Positions 1 through 8,936 of a stretch of DNA of 64,000 nt are shown in pieces. The notes under the pieces were generated by a model. That model was not told the DNA's origin and did no database searches. It saw nothing but the letters and a program-made list of their open reading frames with translations. Source of the DNA: Streptomyces lydicus (lineage in GTDB: Bacteria > Actinomycetota > Actinomycetes > Streptomycetales > Streptomycetaceae); contig NZ_CP017157.1 of assembly GCF_001729485.1 (NCBI RefSeq), positions 3,658,001 to 3,722,000 of the forward strand, in the 5' to 3' direction. Within the stretch, counting starts at the first letter, position 1; each line of letters opens with the position of its first letter. The translations under genes were made by a program, and so were the position numbers.

Positions 1-522
1 GACGAGGAGCAGATCGACGCGGTCGCGGCCTGCTGGGGAAGCGCTCATGGCAGAGCGCGTTCCTTCCGGCCCCAGGTGTGTGTGGTGGACGGCGACGGGG
101 CGGGACCGATGCAGGACGCCAGCCCTCCGGGCGGTCCGGACTGCGGCCTGCTCGTTCTTGCGAGCGCCTGCCGGCCCGGCACGCTCCGGCGGGCCGTCGC
201 CGCCAAGGCCCGTGGCTTCGTCGACAAGGACGCGCCGCCGGCCCGGTTACGGCACGCCATAAACCTGGTCGCGGCCGGCAAGCGCTACGTCGACCACACG
301 CTGACGCTGGACTTCCTCCAGGCCGCCGACATGCCGCTCACCCCACGCGAGTTAAACGTGCTGCAACTGGCCGCGGGCGGGGCGTCCGTACCCGAGATAG
401 CCCATGAACTGCATCTGAGCACGGGCACGGTGCGCAACTACATGGCGGCCATCAACCGCAAGACCGGCGCCCGCAACCGGGTCGACGCCATACGCATCTC
501 GCAGGGCGCCGGCTGGGTCTGA
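1..522 (+). CDS. LuxR-type response regulator, 5' end outside window (RamR/AmfR-like candidate)
   Basis: The frame is open from base 1 to TGA 520-522, so the N-terminus lies outside the window. The visible 173 residues are the rear of a receiver-like domain (VCVVDGDG, then LVLASACRPG and a conserved-looking Lys in FVDKD) followed by a LuxR/NarL helix-turn-helix (LTPRELNVLQLAAGG, HLSTGTVRNY). This is the DesR/RamR layout. It lies on the opposite strand about 4.5 kb beyond the ram operon, so RamR/AmfR, the ram activator, is a plausible but unproven identity. Two TTA codons (247-249 and 352-354) predict that translation needs the bldA tRNA. An internal ATG-like start near 76 would cut the receiver and is less likely. 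Confidence 0.8.
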   Translation, partial: DEEQIDAVAACWGSAHGRARSFRPQVCVVDGDGAGPMQDASPPGGPDCGLLVLASACRPGTLRRAVAAKARGFVDKDAPPARLRHAINLVAAGKRYVDHTLTLDFLQAADMPLTPRELNVLQLAAGGASVPEIAHELHLSTGTVRNYMAAINRKTGARNRVDAIRISQGAGWV

Positions 523-664
523 GCGCCGGCCGGCACCGCCCCGGAGCAGAAGCTGCAGGAGGCATACGTGATCTGCGCACACATCTGGCCGACCAGCGCC
601 GGTCCGAGCACCTGGGGCAGGGAAAGCGCGTGATGCGTGGGCGAGGCATCCATAAGGTGTGTCC

Positions 665-1495
665 ATGCCTATAGTTGCCGAACTGATCACCTATCCCGTC
701 AAGGGGTGCGCCGGGGTCCCCCTGGCGGAGGCCGGACTCACGCCGGCGGGACTCCCGCACGACCGCAGCTTCATGGTCGTCAGCGACCGGGGCGTGTACC
801 GCACCCAGCGCACCGATCCCCGGCTCGCGGTGATCCGGCCCGAAGTGAGCTCCGACGGCACCCAACTCATCCTGCATCAAAAGGGCGTTGAGTCCTTGCG
901 CATCGAGGTGGACACCACCTCGCCCCGGAAGGACGTCGACCTCTTCGGCCAGCCGTTCCGCGGCATCGACCAGGGTGAGACCGCAGCCGGCTGGCTGTCC
1001 GAGGTACTCGGCACGGACTGCCGACTGGTGCGGGTACCGCCGGAGCACGACCGGGTGGCCGACGGCCGCACCCCCGGCACCTCCGGCTACGCCGACAGCA
1101 GCCCGCTGCACATCCTTTCCCTGGCCACCTTCAACGACCTCAACGAGCGGCTGGCGGCAGCGGGGAAACCACCGATGCCGATGACCCGGTTCCGGCCGAA
1201 CATCGTGCTGGACGGGTGGCAGGAGCCGCTCACGGAGGACCGGGTGCACCGGGCCGAGGTGGGCGGTGCCGAGCTGGGGTTCGCCAAGCTCGCCGTGCGC
1301 TGCGCCGTCACCATGGTCGACCAGGAGACCGGCACCAAGGACGGACCGGAGCCGCTGCGGACACTCGCCTCCTACCGACGGGTGCCCGAGGGCGGGGTGG
1401 CCTTCGGCTCGAAGTTCTCCGTCGTGCGGACCGGGAAACTGGCCGTGGGAGACGAGTTCACGGTCACGGAATGGACGGCGGCCGGCCCTTCCTGA
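665..1495 (+). CDS. MOSC domain-containing protein
   Basis: 276 residues. The N-terminal MOSC beta-barrel domain begins at IVAELITYPVKGCAG and covers roughly residues 1-120. The C-terminal MOSC domain carries the family landmarks TRFRPNIVLDG and a conserved Cys in VRCAVTMVDQETG. MOSC proteins of this type bind sulfide or molybdenum cofactor, as in the mARC/YcbX group, and often reduce N-hydroxylated compounds. The substrate here is unknown. ATG 665 is preferred over GTG 659 because AAGG at 653-656 is correctly spaced only for the ATG. It is followed after 28 bp by the uridine-kinase-like gene and may be co-transcribed with it. Confidence 0.9.
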   Translation: MPIVAELITYPVKGCAGVPLAEAGLTPAGLPHDRSFMVVSDRGVYRTQRTDPRLAVIRPEVSSDGTQLILHQKGVESLRIEVDTTSPRKDVDLFGQPFRGIDQGETAAGWLSEVLGTDCRLVRVPPEHDRVADGRTPGTSGYADSSPLHILSLATFNDLNERLAAAGKPPMPMTRFRPNIVLDGWQEPLTEDRVHRAEVGGAELGFAKLAVRCAVTMVDQETGTKDGPEPLRTLASYRRVPEGGVAFGSKFSVVRTGKLAVGDEFTVTEWTAAGPS

Positions 1496-1523
1496 CCGAG
1501 CCCGGGTCACTAAGATCCGCATC

Positions 1524-2279
1524 ATGGCAGAACTGATCGACAACGAGCCGGGCCGGTACGGCGATCGCCGGCCCACCCGGGACCAGGTCATCGGTCGCAT
1601 CGCCGACCACATCGCCGACCGGCGGCCAGGGCATCCGCTGCGGGTCGCGGTGGACGGCATCACCGCCGCCGGAAAGACCACCCTCGCCCGCGCCCTGGCC
1701 GCGGCGGTGGGTGAGCGCGGCCGAGCGGCCATCCATCTGTCCATGGACGGCTTCCACCACCCGCGCGCGCACCGTCACCGGCAGGGCCGCGACTCCGCGA
1801 TCGGCTACTACCAGGACGCCTACGACTTCCCCTCGTTCGCACGGTCCGTCCTCGTCCCCCTCGGACCCGGCGGCGATCACCGCTACCGCAGCCGCATCAT
1901 CGACCTGGCCAGCGACCAGGCGATCGACGAGCCACCGGTCACCGCCCCCGCCGACGCGGTCCTGGTGGTCGACGGCAGCTTCCTGCAGCGGCACGAACTG
2001 GCCGGACTGTGGGACGAGGTCGTGTTCGCCGACACCAGCTTCCCCGTCGCCCGCCGCCGCGGCACCCGCCGCGACACCCAGCTGTTCGGCAGCACCGCGG
2101 CGGCCGAGCACGCCTTCGACCATCGCTACCACGCCGCCTGCCGGCACTACCTGGCCGAGGTCGACCCGGCCGCGCGGGCGACGATCGTCGTCGGCAACGA
2201 CGACCTCGATCACCCCGTGCTGCGGCGGATCGACGGCGCGCACACCGGAACGGGCCACCCCCACACGTTCAGGACGTAG
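1524..2279 (+). CDS. Uridine kinase-like P-loop kinase
   Basis: 251 residues. Walker A is VDGITAAGKTTLA near residues 45-57, followed by a nucleoside-kinase-like segment (HLSMDGFHHPRAHR) and a YYQDAYDF tyrosine-rich motif. Together these match the uridine kinase/phosphoribulokinase-like family, which phosphorylates small molecules in the cytosol. The true substrate cannot be read from sequence. ATG 1524 starts just before the recognisable domain; longer in-frame extensions overlap the upstream MOSC gene and are rejected. The 3' end overlaps the convergent hydrolase by 11 bp (2269-2279). Confidence 0.88.
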   Translation: MAELIDNEPGRYGDRRPTRDQVIGRIADHIADRRPGHPLRVAVDGITAAGKTTLARALAAAVGERGRAAIHLSMDGFHHPRAHRHRQGRDSAIGYYQDAYDFPSFARSVLVPLGPGGDHRYRSRIIDLASDQAIDEPPVTAPADAVLVVDGSFLQRHELAGLWDEVVFADTSFPVARRRGTRRDTQLFGSTAAAEHAFDHRYHAACRHYLAEVDPAARATIVVGNDDLDHPVLRRIDGAHTGTGHPHTFRT

Positions 2280-3096
2280 CGCCCTCGATGAAGTCGCGGA
2301 GGTCCTGGTTGAGTTGTGTGGCGTGGGTGAGGAAGATGCCGTGTCCCGCGCCGGGGTACTCCTTGTAGGTGTTGTCCGGTACGAGGTGTGTCAGTCGTCG
2401 TGCGCACAGGTCGATGGGTGCGGAGGCGTCGGCGTCGCCGTGGATGATCAGTGTGGGTACCTGGAGTGCGCCTGCTTCCTTGCGCAGGTCGGTGGAGAAG
2501 CCGGTCTCGACGACTTCGGCGGCTGCCTTGGCCGAGCAGTCGAGGCACTTTTGCACCGTCCAGGCGATGAGTTCGCTGGAGACCTGGTTGCCCAGGTGTG
2601 TGGCGAAGAATGCCTGGGCGTTGTGGGCCATCCACCGCGGGCGGTCCTTGGTCCGTTCCGCTGCCAGGGCGTCGAAGAGGCTGCGGTCGATGCCGTGGGG
2701 GTTGTCCGGGGTGTGGAGCATCAGTGGTGCGGTGACGGCGATCAGTACCACCTTGCTCACCCGGTCGTAGCCGTGCCGGGAGAGGTAGCGGATCACTTCG
2801 CCGCCGCCCATCGAGTGTGCCACCAGCGTCACGTCGTGCAGGTCGAGGCGGTCGAGCAGGGCGGCGAGGTCGTCGGCGAGGGTGTCGTAGTCGAAGCCGT
2901 GGCCGACCCAGTCGGAGCGGCCGTGGCCCCGCTTGTCGTAGGCGACGCAGCGCAGGCCCTGTTCGGACAGCGGCAGCATCTGCAGTTCCCACGCGCTGCT
3001 GCTGAGCCAGGCTCCGGCGACGAAGACGACCGGCTTGCCCTGTCCCCAGTCGGTGTAGAACAGGCTTGTTCCGTCGGAGCCTTCGAAGTACGGCAT
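2269..3096 (-). CDS. Alpha/beta hydrolase, non-heme haloperoxidase-like
   Basis: 275 residues, the usual size for the cofactor-free chloroperoxidase/esterase subfamily. Nucleophile elbow AHSMGGGE (Ser), acid in IHGDADASAP and histidine in YPGAGHGIF complete the triad. The N-terminus PYFEGSDGTSLFYTDWG is typical of the group. No signal peptide is seen, so it is probably cytosolic. Start ATG at 3094-3096 is preceded by an AGGA Shine-Dalgarno. Its tail overlaps the uridine-kinase-like gene, so transcription of the two is convergent. These enzymes usually act as esterases or perhydrolases; the natural substrate is unknown. Confidence 0.9.
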   Translation of the reverse strand: MPYFEGSDGTSLFYTDWGQGKPVVFVAGAWLSSSAWELQMLPLSEQGLRCVAYDKRGHGRSDWVGHGFDYDTLADDLAALLDRLDLHDVTLVAHSMGGGEVIRYLSRHGYDRVSKVVLIAVTAPLMLHTPDNPHGIDRSLFDALAAERTKDRPRWMAHNAQAFFATHLGNQVSSELIAWTVQKCLDCSAKAAAEVVETGFSTDLRKEAGALQVPTLIIHGDADASAPIDLCARRLTHLVPDNTYKEYPGAGHGIFLTHATQLNQDLRDFIEGATS

Positions 3097-3213
3097 GTGT
3101 GGGTCCTTCCTGGACGGTGCGGTGTCGCTGTGCCGACAACTCTCGTCCAAGGGGCGGCACACCGTCGATTACCCCACAGGTAACGGTGCGGCCCGAACGC
3201 GCCGTGCGCGTCG

Positions 3214-4866
3214 TCAGCGCGTGCTCGGGCCGCTGCGCCAGGGCCGGTTCGGGACCAGCCCGGCCGCCCCGCCGCCGCCGGCGTCGACGCCGCCGCGCGG
3301 ACGACGGGGCGGGAAGGGCGGGTCGTCCTGCCGGCACGTCGTTCCCGGCGGCGGAAGGGTGCCGTCGATGAGGTAGCGGCTCTCGTACGCGTTGACGCAG
3401 CCGCTGGGATTGACCAGTGCGGTGTGCCCGTACCCGATGTTGGTGAGCAGCCGGGCGTGGGCCAGCTCCTCGGCCATGGCCTGCGCGTCCCGGTAGGGCG
3501 TGGCGGGGTCATAGAGGGTGCCGACCACCAGGACGGTGGCCGCCGTCGGCCTGTTCCACGGGCCGGTGTAGCGGTCGGCGGCCACGGTGGGCCACGTGGC
3601 GCACGGCTCCGACGCCCAGGTCCAGTAGCGCCCGGCATCGCCAGCACGGGCGGCACCCGCCTCTTCCAGGGGGTGGAAGACGCCGGGGTCACGCGGGTTG
3701 GGGCTGTCGCCGCAGAGGATGGCGGCGGCCTGTTCCTCACCCGTGTACGGGACCGGGACCGGAGGCGTGGGCAGCGGTGCGGAGGGCCCCGGGGTGCGGC
3801 CCTGCCACAGCCTCTGGAGCAGGGCGGCGACCTCGGACCATCCGGGGCGGACGACGTAGAGGCCGTTGATCGTGTCCGCCACCGTCCTGGCGTAGGTCCA
3901 GGTGCCGGCCGGCCGTTCACGGAGGCGCCGCATCAGCCCGTTGAACTTGTCCCGGGTCGCGTCCGGGCCGCCGGCGGAGAAGGCACAGCCCGCCGTGGTG
4001 GTGGAGCCGCACAGGGTGAGGAACTGGTCCAGGGTCGCCGCCGCGGAACGGTCCGAGCCCAGGCGCAGGAAGGTCGGCAGCCGGGCGGCGTCGTCGCCGT
4101 GGTTCGTCCAGGCCGACGGGGCGATGTTGCTGTCGAGGACCAGGGCGCGGACCCTGCCGGGGAAGAGGTTGGCGTAGGTGGCGCCGAGGATCGTGCCGTA
4201 GGAGGCCCCCAGGTAGGTGAGCTTCGGGTCGCCCACCCACCGGCGGAGCCGGTCGAGGTCGCGCGCGGAGTCGGCGGTCGACACATGACGCAGCAGCGCG
4301 GCGTCGCGCTGCGCGCAGCGGCGGCCCAGGTCCCGATACGCGGCGATCCAGATGTTCCGCTGCCGCGCGCCGACCGGGAAGCCGCTGGGTCTGGCGGCGA
4401 GCCAGGCCGCGCTCTCCTTGGGGGTCGCGAAGCAGTTCACGGCCGTGCTGTGGCCGACCCCGCGCGGGTCCCAGCTGACGATGTCGAACCGCTCCCGCAC
4501 CTCGCGCGGGAACAACGGGTAGTTCTGCGGCATCTGGACCGTACCGGGCCCGCCGGGGCCGCCGGGGTTGAAGAACAGGGTGCCGATGCGCCGTCCGGGC
4601 CGGGTCGCCTTGTGCCGTACGACCGCCAGGTCGAGGGTGCGTCCGCGCGGGTCGCCGTAGTCCAGCGGCACCTTCGCGGTCGCGCAGTCGAAGTGCCCGT
4701 CCCGAGGGCACGGCCGCCAGTCCGGTGCCGGCGCGGGCACCGCCGGTGCCGGTGGGGCGTCCGCCGTGCCGAGGCCCGGTCCGGTGAGTGCGACGTAGCA
4801 GCTCAGCGCCACGGCGATGACCGCGGCCCGGTTCCGGCGGACTGCTATCGGTCCGGATATGCGCAT
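3214..4866 (-). CDS. Secreted S33-type peptidase (tripeptidyl aminopeptidase-like alpha/beta hydrolase)
   Basis: 550 residues. An Arg-rich start followed by a hydrophobic stretch (AAVIAVALSCYVALTG) gives a signal peptide, and a Pro/Ala-rich spacer precedes the mature enzyme. The catalytic Ser lies in YLGASYGTILG, the Asp in GTLYDPATP and the His in GYGHTALV; the C-terminal TAP-like domain contains the last two. The family removes short peptides from protein N-termini outside the cell. ATG 4864-4866 places the basic signal-peptide region directly at the N-terminus. It sits 202 bp beyond ramB on the same strand, so read-through from the ram operon is possible but not shown. Confidence 0.9.
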   Translation of the reverse strand: MRISGPIAVRRNRAAVIAVALSCYVALTGPGLGTADAPPAPAVPAPAPDWRPCPRDGHFDCATAKVPLDYGDPRGRTLDLAVVRHKATRPGRRIGTLFFNPGGPGGPGTVQMPQNYPLFPREVRERFDIVSWDPRGVGHSTAVNCFATPKESAAWLAARPSGFPVGARQRNIWIAAYRDLGRRCAQRDAALLRHVSTADSARDLDRLRRWVGDPKLTYLGASYGTILGATYANLFPGRVRALVLDSNIAPSAWTNHGDDAARLPTFLRLGSDRSAAATLDQFLTLCGSTTTAGCAFSAGGPDATRDKFNGLMRRLRERPAGTWTYARTVADTINGLYVVRPGWSEVAALLQRLWQGRTPGPSAPLPTPPVPVPYTGEEQAAAILCGDSPNPRDPGVFHPLEEAGAARAGDAGRYWTWASEPCATWPTVAADRYTGPWNRPTAATVLVVGTLYDPATPYRDAQAMAEELAHARLLTNIGYGHTALVNPSGCVNAYESRYLIDGTLPPPGTTCRQDDPPFPPRRPRGGVDAGGGGAAGLVPNRPWRSGPSTR

Positions 4867-5068
4867 GCGTCGTCCTCCCACGGACCGGGCACCCGTCGCA
4901 CCCGGGCAACGGATGCCGACGGCACCCGAGCCCACCCCACCGCGCCGCGGCACCGGACGCGAGCGGCCGGGGGCCGAACGGCTGAGCCGGCGGCCGGACA
5001 GCCGAACAGGTGCCGATCCCGCCTGCGCGGAGCGTCATCCCGGCGCCGCCGTACGCCGCGGGCACCGC

Positions 5069-6850
5069 TCAGCGGGAGCGCTCCGGCTGCCAGTTCCCGG
5101 CGAGTTCGCGGTAGAGGGCCGAGCGTTCGAGCAGCTCGGCGTGGCTGCCCGCGGTGGCCCGGTTTCCGTCCAGCACGAGGATCCGGTCGGCCCGCCGGGC
5201 GGAGCTGATGCGGTGGGCGATGACGATCAGTGTGCCGGGCCGGTCGGCGAAGGCGCCCTCGGCGCGCTGCTCCGCCGCGGGGTCGAGATGGCAGGTGGCC
5301 TCGTCGAGGAGGACGAGCGGGGCGGGGGAGAGGTGGGCCCGGCCGAGGGCGAGGAGCTGGCGTTCGCCCTGGGACAGCGTCGCCGGGTCGACCCGGGCGT
5401 CCAGCCCGCCCAGGCGGGAGAGCAACGGGCCCAGCCCGACCGCGTGCGACGTCGCTTCCAGGGCGGCCGCCGACGCCCCGTCGGGGCACAGGTAGAGCAG
5501 GTTGTCGCGCACGGTCCCGGAGAAGACGTACGCCTGCTGGGGGATGAGGACCCGGAGCCGGGCGGGGTCGGGCCTGTACGCCGCGCCCGGTGGCAGTCCG
5601 TCCACCCGGACGTCGCCGCTGACGGGGTGCAGCAGGCCGGCGAGGAGACCGGTCAGGGTGGACTTGCCGATGCCGCTCGGACCGACGACGGCGAGGTGTT
5701 CGCCCGGCTCGACGACGAGATCGAGGTCGTGGAGCACCGGTTGTGCGGCGGGCCCGTACGCGAAGGTGACCGCCCGCAGTTCGACGCGTGGGCCCGCCGG
5801 GAGCCCGGGGGACGGGCACGCGGAGCGGGGGGCCCGCGTGTCGGTGTGCCCGGGGGCATGGTCGTCGGGAGCGGAGCGGACGTCCGGTGTCCGCGCGGGC
5901 CGGGTGAGCCGGTCCAGTACGACCAGGAGCCGGGTGCCGCCCGAGCCGAGGGCGTTCATCAGGGTGTGCAGGGCCGGCAGCAGCGCCTGGGTCAGATAGG
6001 TCAGCGCACCGAGCACGGCACCGGCGGTGAGGTGCTCCCGCAGCAACCACGGGGTGCTGACCAGTAGCAGGAGGACCGGTAGCTGCCCGGCGACGCCGAG
6101 CGCGACGGCCCGGGCGGCGGCCCAGCCCGCCAGGTGCCGGGCGGCCCGCTCCTCGGCGTCGATCAGGGCGTGCGCGCGCGCCGCCACCTCTCCCCGCGCG
6201 CCGCACGCGACCACGTCGCGCAGCCCCGCCGCCACCGCGCCGAACTCCGCCGACAGCGTCTCGTCGGCGCGCAGGAAGGCACGCTGCCGCCGGGCCATCG
6301 GCACCAGGGTCGCCACGAACAGCAGCAGCCCGCCGGCCAGCGGCGGCAGCACGATCAGCAGCAACTGCGGGGCCAGCGACACCAGTCCGACCAGCGCCCC
6401 GGCCGCGGTGAAGACGAACGAACGAGCCACCAGGACCAGTCCGGCGAAGCTGTCCCGCGCCAGTTCCGTCTGGTTGGTCAGCCGGGAGACCACCGCGGTG
6501 TCGGCCGCGCGGGCCGGGTCCGCGACCGCCTCGTCCAGCGCCCGGGCCACCACCGCGCCGACCAGGGCGTCACGCAGCGGCTCGACCAGCCCGGCAAGTC
6601 CGCGGAAGACGCCCCGCCCGGCCAGACCGCCGAGGACGACGGCCACCGCGGCGACGGCCAGCCAGGTCAGTCCGGTGGCCGTCCGGCCGGCGAGGAACCC
6701 GTCGTCCAGGGCCTTGGCCACGCTGTAGCCGCCGAGGAAGGTGTGCGCCGACTCCAGCAGGGACCAGCCGCCCATCAGCAGCAGGACCCGGGCGCGCGCC
6801 CGCAGGAAGCGGAGCGCCCGCGGCAGCAGCCGCACCGTGACCGGGGTCAT
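5069..6850 (-). CDS. ramB: ABC transporter, fused membrane and ATPase domains (RamB/AmfA-like)
   Basis: 593 residues. The N-terminal half has about six membrane segments; the C-terminal ATPase has Walker A GPSGIGKST, a modified signature LSQGERQLLALGRA and Walker B LVLLDEATCHLD. Its ATG overlaps the TGA of the upstream exporter subunit in ATGA (6847-6850), so the two are translationally coupled and likely form a heterodimer. In ram/amf clusters such a pair exports the SapB/AmfS lanthipeptide, the aerial-hypha surfactant. The assignment rests on position next to ramC and ramS. RamA/RamB naming follows S. coelicolor order. Confidence 0.92.
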   Translation of the reverse strand: MTPVTVRLLPRALRFLRARARVLLLMGGWSLLESAHTFLGGYSVAKALDDGFLAGRTATGLTWLAVAAVAVVLGGLAGRGVFRGLAGLVEPLRDALVGAVVARALDEAVADPARAADTAVVSRLTNQTELARDSFAGLVLVARSFVFTAAGALVGLVSLAPQLLLIVLPPLAGGLLLFVATLVPMARRQRAFLRADETLSAEFGAVAAGLRDVVACGARGEVAARAHALIDAEERAARHLAGWAAARAVALGVAGQLPVLLLLVSTPWLLREHLTAGAVLGALTYLTQALLPALHTLMNALGSGGTRLLVVLDRLTRPARTPDVRSAPDDHAPGHTDTRAPRSACPSPGLPAGPRVELRAVTFAYGPAAQPVLHDLDLVVEPGEHLAVVGPSGIGKSTLTGLLAGLLHPVSGDVRVDGLPPGAAYRPDPARLRVLIPQQAYVFSGTVRDNLLYLCPDGASAAALEATSHAVGLGPLLSRLGGLDARVDPATLSQGERQLLALGRAHLSPAPLVLLDEATCHLDPAAEQRAEGAFADRPGTLIVIAHRISSARRADRILVLDGNRATAGSHAELLERSALYRELAGNWQPERSR

Positions 6851-8616
6851 GAGGCGGTACGCGGGTCCGGCGCGGTGCCGGCGAACACCGCGCGGTAGTC
6901 GGCGTCCTGCCACAGCAGCGCGTGCGGAGCGACCGCGCGGATCCGGCCGCCGTCCATCCAGGCGACCAGGTCGGCGCGGGCGGCCGAGGCGAGGCGATGG
7001 GTGATCAGCAGCCGGGTGCCGGGCCGGACGTCCTCCAGCAGTGCCCGGCTGACGTGGTGTTCGGTGACAGTGTCCAGACTGGAGGTGGCGTCGTCGAGGA
7101 TCAGCAGTCGCCCCGCGTGCGCGAACGCCCGTGCCACGCCCAGGCGTTGCAGCTCGCCGCCGGACAGCGGGGCGTCGGCCAGGGGAGTGGCGTAGCCGCG
7201 CGGCAGCAGGCGTACGAAGGTGTCGGCGCCGGCCGCGCGCGCCGCGGACTCGACGGCGGGGGCGGCGGGCCGATCCGGTCCGAAGGCGAGCGCGGCGCCC
7301 ACGGTCTCGCCGAACAGCGCCGGCCGCTCGAAGGCGTAGCCGATCTCCCGGCGCAGCTGTGCCGGGTCGGCCTCCGCGAGCGGGACCCCGTCCAGCAGCA
7401 CCTGGCCGCTGTCGGGATCGGTGAGCCGACCCGCGACGGCGGCCAGCAGGGACTTTCCGGCGCCGGAGTGGCCGACCACCGCCAGGGTCGTCCCGCCGGG
7501 CACCGCCAGGTCCACGCCGCGCAGCACCGGGGCGCCGTCGCGGGCGACGGTGACCCCGCGCAGTTCGAGCCGCCCCCGCCCGTCGGCGGGCAACGGGCGG
7601 GCACCGTACCGGACCTGCGGCAGGGCGAGCAGTTCGGCGGTGCGCCGGGCCGCGGCGCGGCCCCGGACCAACGCGTTGAGCTGGCCGGTCACTCCTCCCA
7701 GGGCCGCGGTGAGCGCGGCGTACCGGGAGGCCGCCAGCAACTCGCCGACGGTGAGGGCGCCGTGGGCGAGCCGGAGTCCGCCCACCGCGAGGACCACGGT
7801 GGTCAGCAGCGGCACCAGGATGCCGCTGCCGACGACCGCCCGCCCGTAGACCTGCCACATGAGCCTGCCCTGCGCGTCGAGTTCGGGCAGCGGCGCCAGG
7901 ACGCGGGCGCGTTCCCGCGCCCCGGTGCCCGCGGCGGCGATCGTCCGGGCCCCGCCGAGCGCCTCGACGAGCCGGGAGGCGATCTCGGCCTGGACGCGCT
8001 GATAGCGCCGTACGCAGTCGGAGGAGCCCCGGGCGAAGGTCCGCAGCAGACGGGTCAGGAGGGGCAGCCCGGCGAGGAAGACGGCCGCCAGCCAGACGTC
8101 GGTCAGCGCCAGCGCCACCAGCGCCCCCACCGGCGTGAGCACCGCGGCCAGGCCGGTGGCGGCGGTGGTGGGTGCGGTCCCGGCCTCCGCGGCGTTGCCG
8201 GTCAGCCGGGTCACCAGGTCGCCGGCGGTGAAGCGGTCGGCGGCGCGGTGCGGGGCCAGCGACAGCAGATGGCCGATCCCGCGCCGGCGCAGCCAGGCGA
8301 TGCTGCGGGCGGTGGTGACGCCTCCGGCGAGTGCCACCAGGGCATCCAGCAGGACGTCCGCGACCAGCAGGACGGCACTCAGGGTGAGGGCGGCGCCGGC
8401 GCCGGGCGCGGAGTCGAGGACGAGGTCGAGGGTGTGGCCGAGGACGGCCGGCAGGGCGATGGCCACACCGGCACCGGCCACACCGAAGAGGCACACCGCG
8501 ACGGTGTGCACGGGGCTGTGCCGGAAGGCGTCGGTCAGGACGGCCGTACCGGGGTCCGGCTGCCGGCCGGTGGCCGGCGGGCGCGTCGGTGAGGGGGGCC
8601 CGGGCGGTGCGGGCAT
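6847..8616 (-). CDS. ramA: ABC transporter, fused membrane and ATPase domains (RamA/AmfB-like)
   Basis: 589 residues. A membrane domain (hydrophobic segments such as TVAVCLFGVAGAGVAIALP) is followed by an ATPase with Walker A GHSGAGKSLL, signature LSGGELQRLGVARA and Walker B LLILDDATSSLD. It starts at ATG 8614-8616 after a GGAGG-like site and lies 129 bp downstream of ramS, across a strong stem-loop (8667-8698). It is coupled by ATGA to the next exporter gene. As the first half of the ABC pair of a ram/amf cluster, it should export the processed lanthipeptide. It carries no obvious peptidase domain, so leader removal must occur elsewhere. Confidence 0.92.
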   Translation of the reverse strand: MPAPPGPPSPTRPPATGRQPDPGTAVLTDAFRHSPVHTVAVCLFGVAGAGVAIALPAVLGHTLDLVLDSAPGAGAALTLSAVLLVADVLLDALVALAGGVTTARSIAWLRRRGIGHLLSLAPHRAADRFTAGDLVTRLTGNAAEAGTAPTTAATGLAAVLTPVGALVALALTDVWLAAVFLAGLPLLTRLLRTFARGSSDCVRRYQRVQAEIASRLVEALGGARTIAAAGTGARERARVLAPLPELDAQGRLMWQVYGRAVVGSGILVPLLTTVVLAVGGLRLAHGALTVGELLAASRYAALTAALGGVTGQLNALVRGRAAARRTAELLALPQVRYGARPLPADGRGRLELRGVTVARDGAPVLRGVDLAVPGGTTLAVVGHSGAGKSLLAAVAGRLTDPDSGQVLLDGVPLAEADPAQLRREIGYAFERPALFGETVGAALAFGPDRPAAPAVESAARAAGADTFVRLLPRGYATPLADAPLSGGELQRLGVARAFAHAGRLLILDDATSSLDTVTEHHVSRALLEDVRPGTRLLITHRLASAARADLVAWMDGGRIRAVAPHALLWQDADYRAVFAGTAPDPRTAS

Positions 8617-8666
8617 GCGGTGGACCTCGCCTCCGTGGGGCGAACGGTGCGGGGCGGCGGGGCGGA

Positions 8667-8698
8667 GGGCCCCGCGCAGCCGGTGCTGCGCGGGGCCC
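8667..8698. terminator. Strong inverted repeat between ramS and ramA
   Basis: A perfect 14-bp stem (GGGCCCCGCGCAGC at 8667-8680, complement at 8685-8698) with a 4-base loop. No U-tract follows, as usual for actinomycete terminators. It sits between the precursor gene and the exporter genes, so it probably acts as a partial terminator or mRNA stabiliser that keeps ramS transcript more abundant than ramAB. Confidence 0.75.
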
Positions 8699-8745
8699 CT
8701 CTCACCGTGCCGTCGCGGGACTGGGGGCCCCGCTGCGGCAGGCGG

Positions 8746-8874
8746 TCAGTTACAGGTGGTGACGCTCAGGCTGCTGTCACCGCAGAGGAGGAGGCTCGCC
8801 CGGCTGCCGGTGTGCAGCTCCTCGGTGCCCTCGGGCTTCGGGGTCTCCATCGTCTGCAGGTCGAGAAGCGACAT
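8746..8874 (-). CDS. ramS: Class III lanthipeptide precursor, SapB type (RamS/AmfS)
   Basis: 42 residues: a 21-residue leader containing the class III recognition motif LLDLQ (residues 3-7), then a 21-residue core. The core holds two SxxSxxxC units (Ser24-Ser27-Cys31 and Ser34-Ser37-Cys41), the ring-forming pattern of SapB. From memory of S. coelicolor RamS, the core differs by a single Ile-to-Val change while the leader is more divergent. The mature peptide is an extracellular biosurfactant that lets aerial hyphae leave the aqueous surface. The start is set by an AAGGA site 7-8 bases upstream. ramC lies 62 bp upstream on the same strand. Confidence 0.97.
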   Translation of the reverse strand: MSLLDLQTMETPKPEGTEELHTGSRASLLLCGDSSLSVTTCN

Positions 8875-8936
8875 GATGATTCCTTTCGTAAGGGGACGGG
8901 AGTGCTTTTCTTTTACGGCCCCGGACGGGGCCGGCT

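Noticed and set aside
5069..8494. A single 1141-residue minus-strand reading frame across both exporter genes
   Set aside because: Its first half is an Arg/Pro-rich out-of-frame shadow of ramA. The real ramB starts at 6848-6850, where it overlaps the upstream stop by ATGA.
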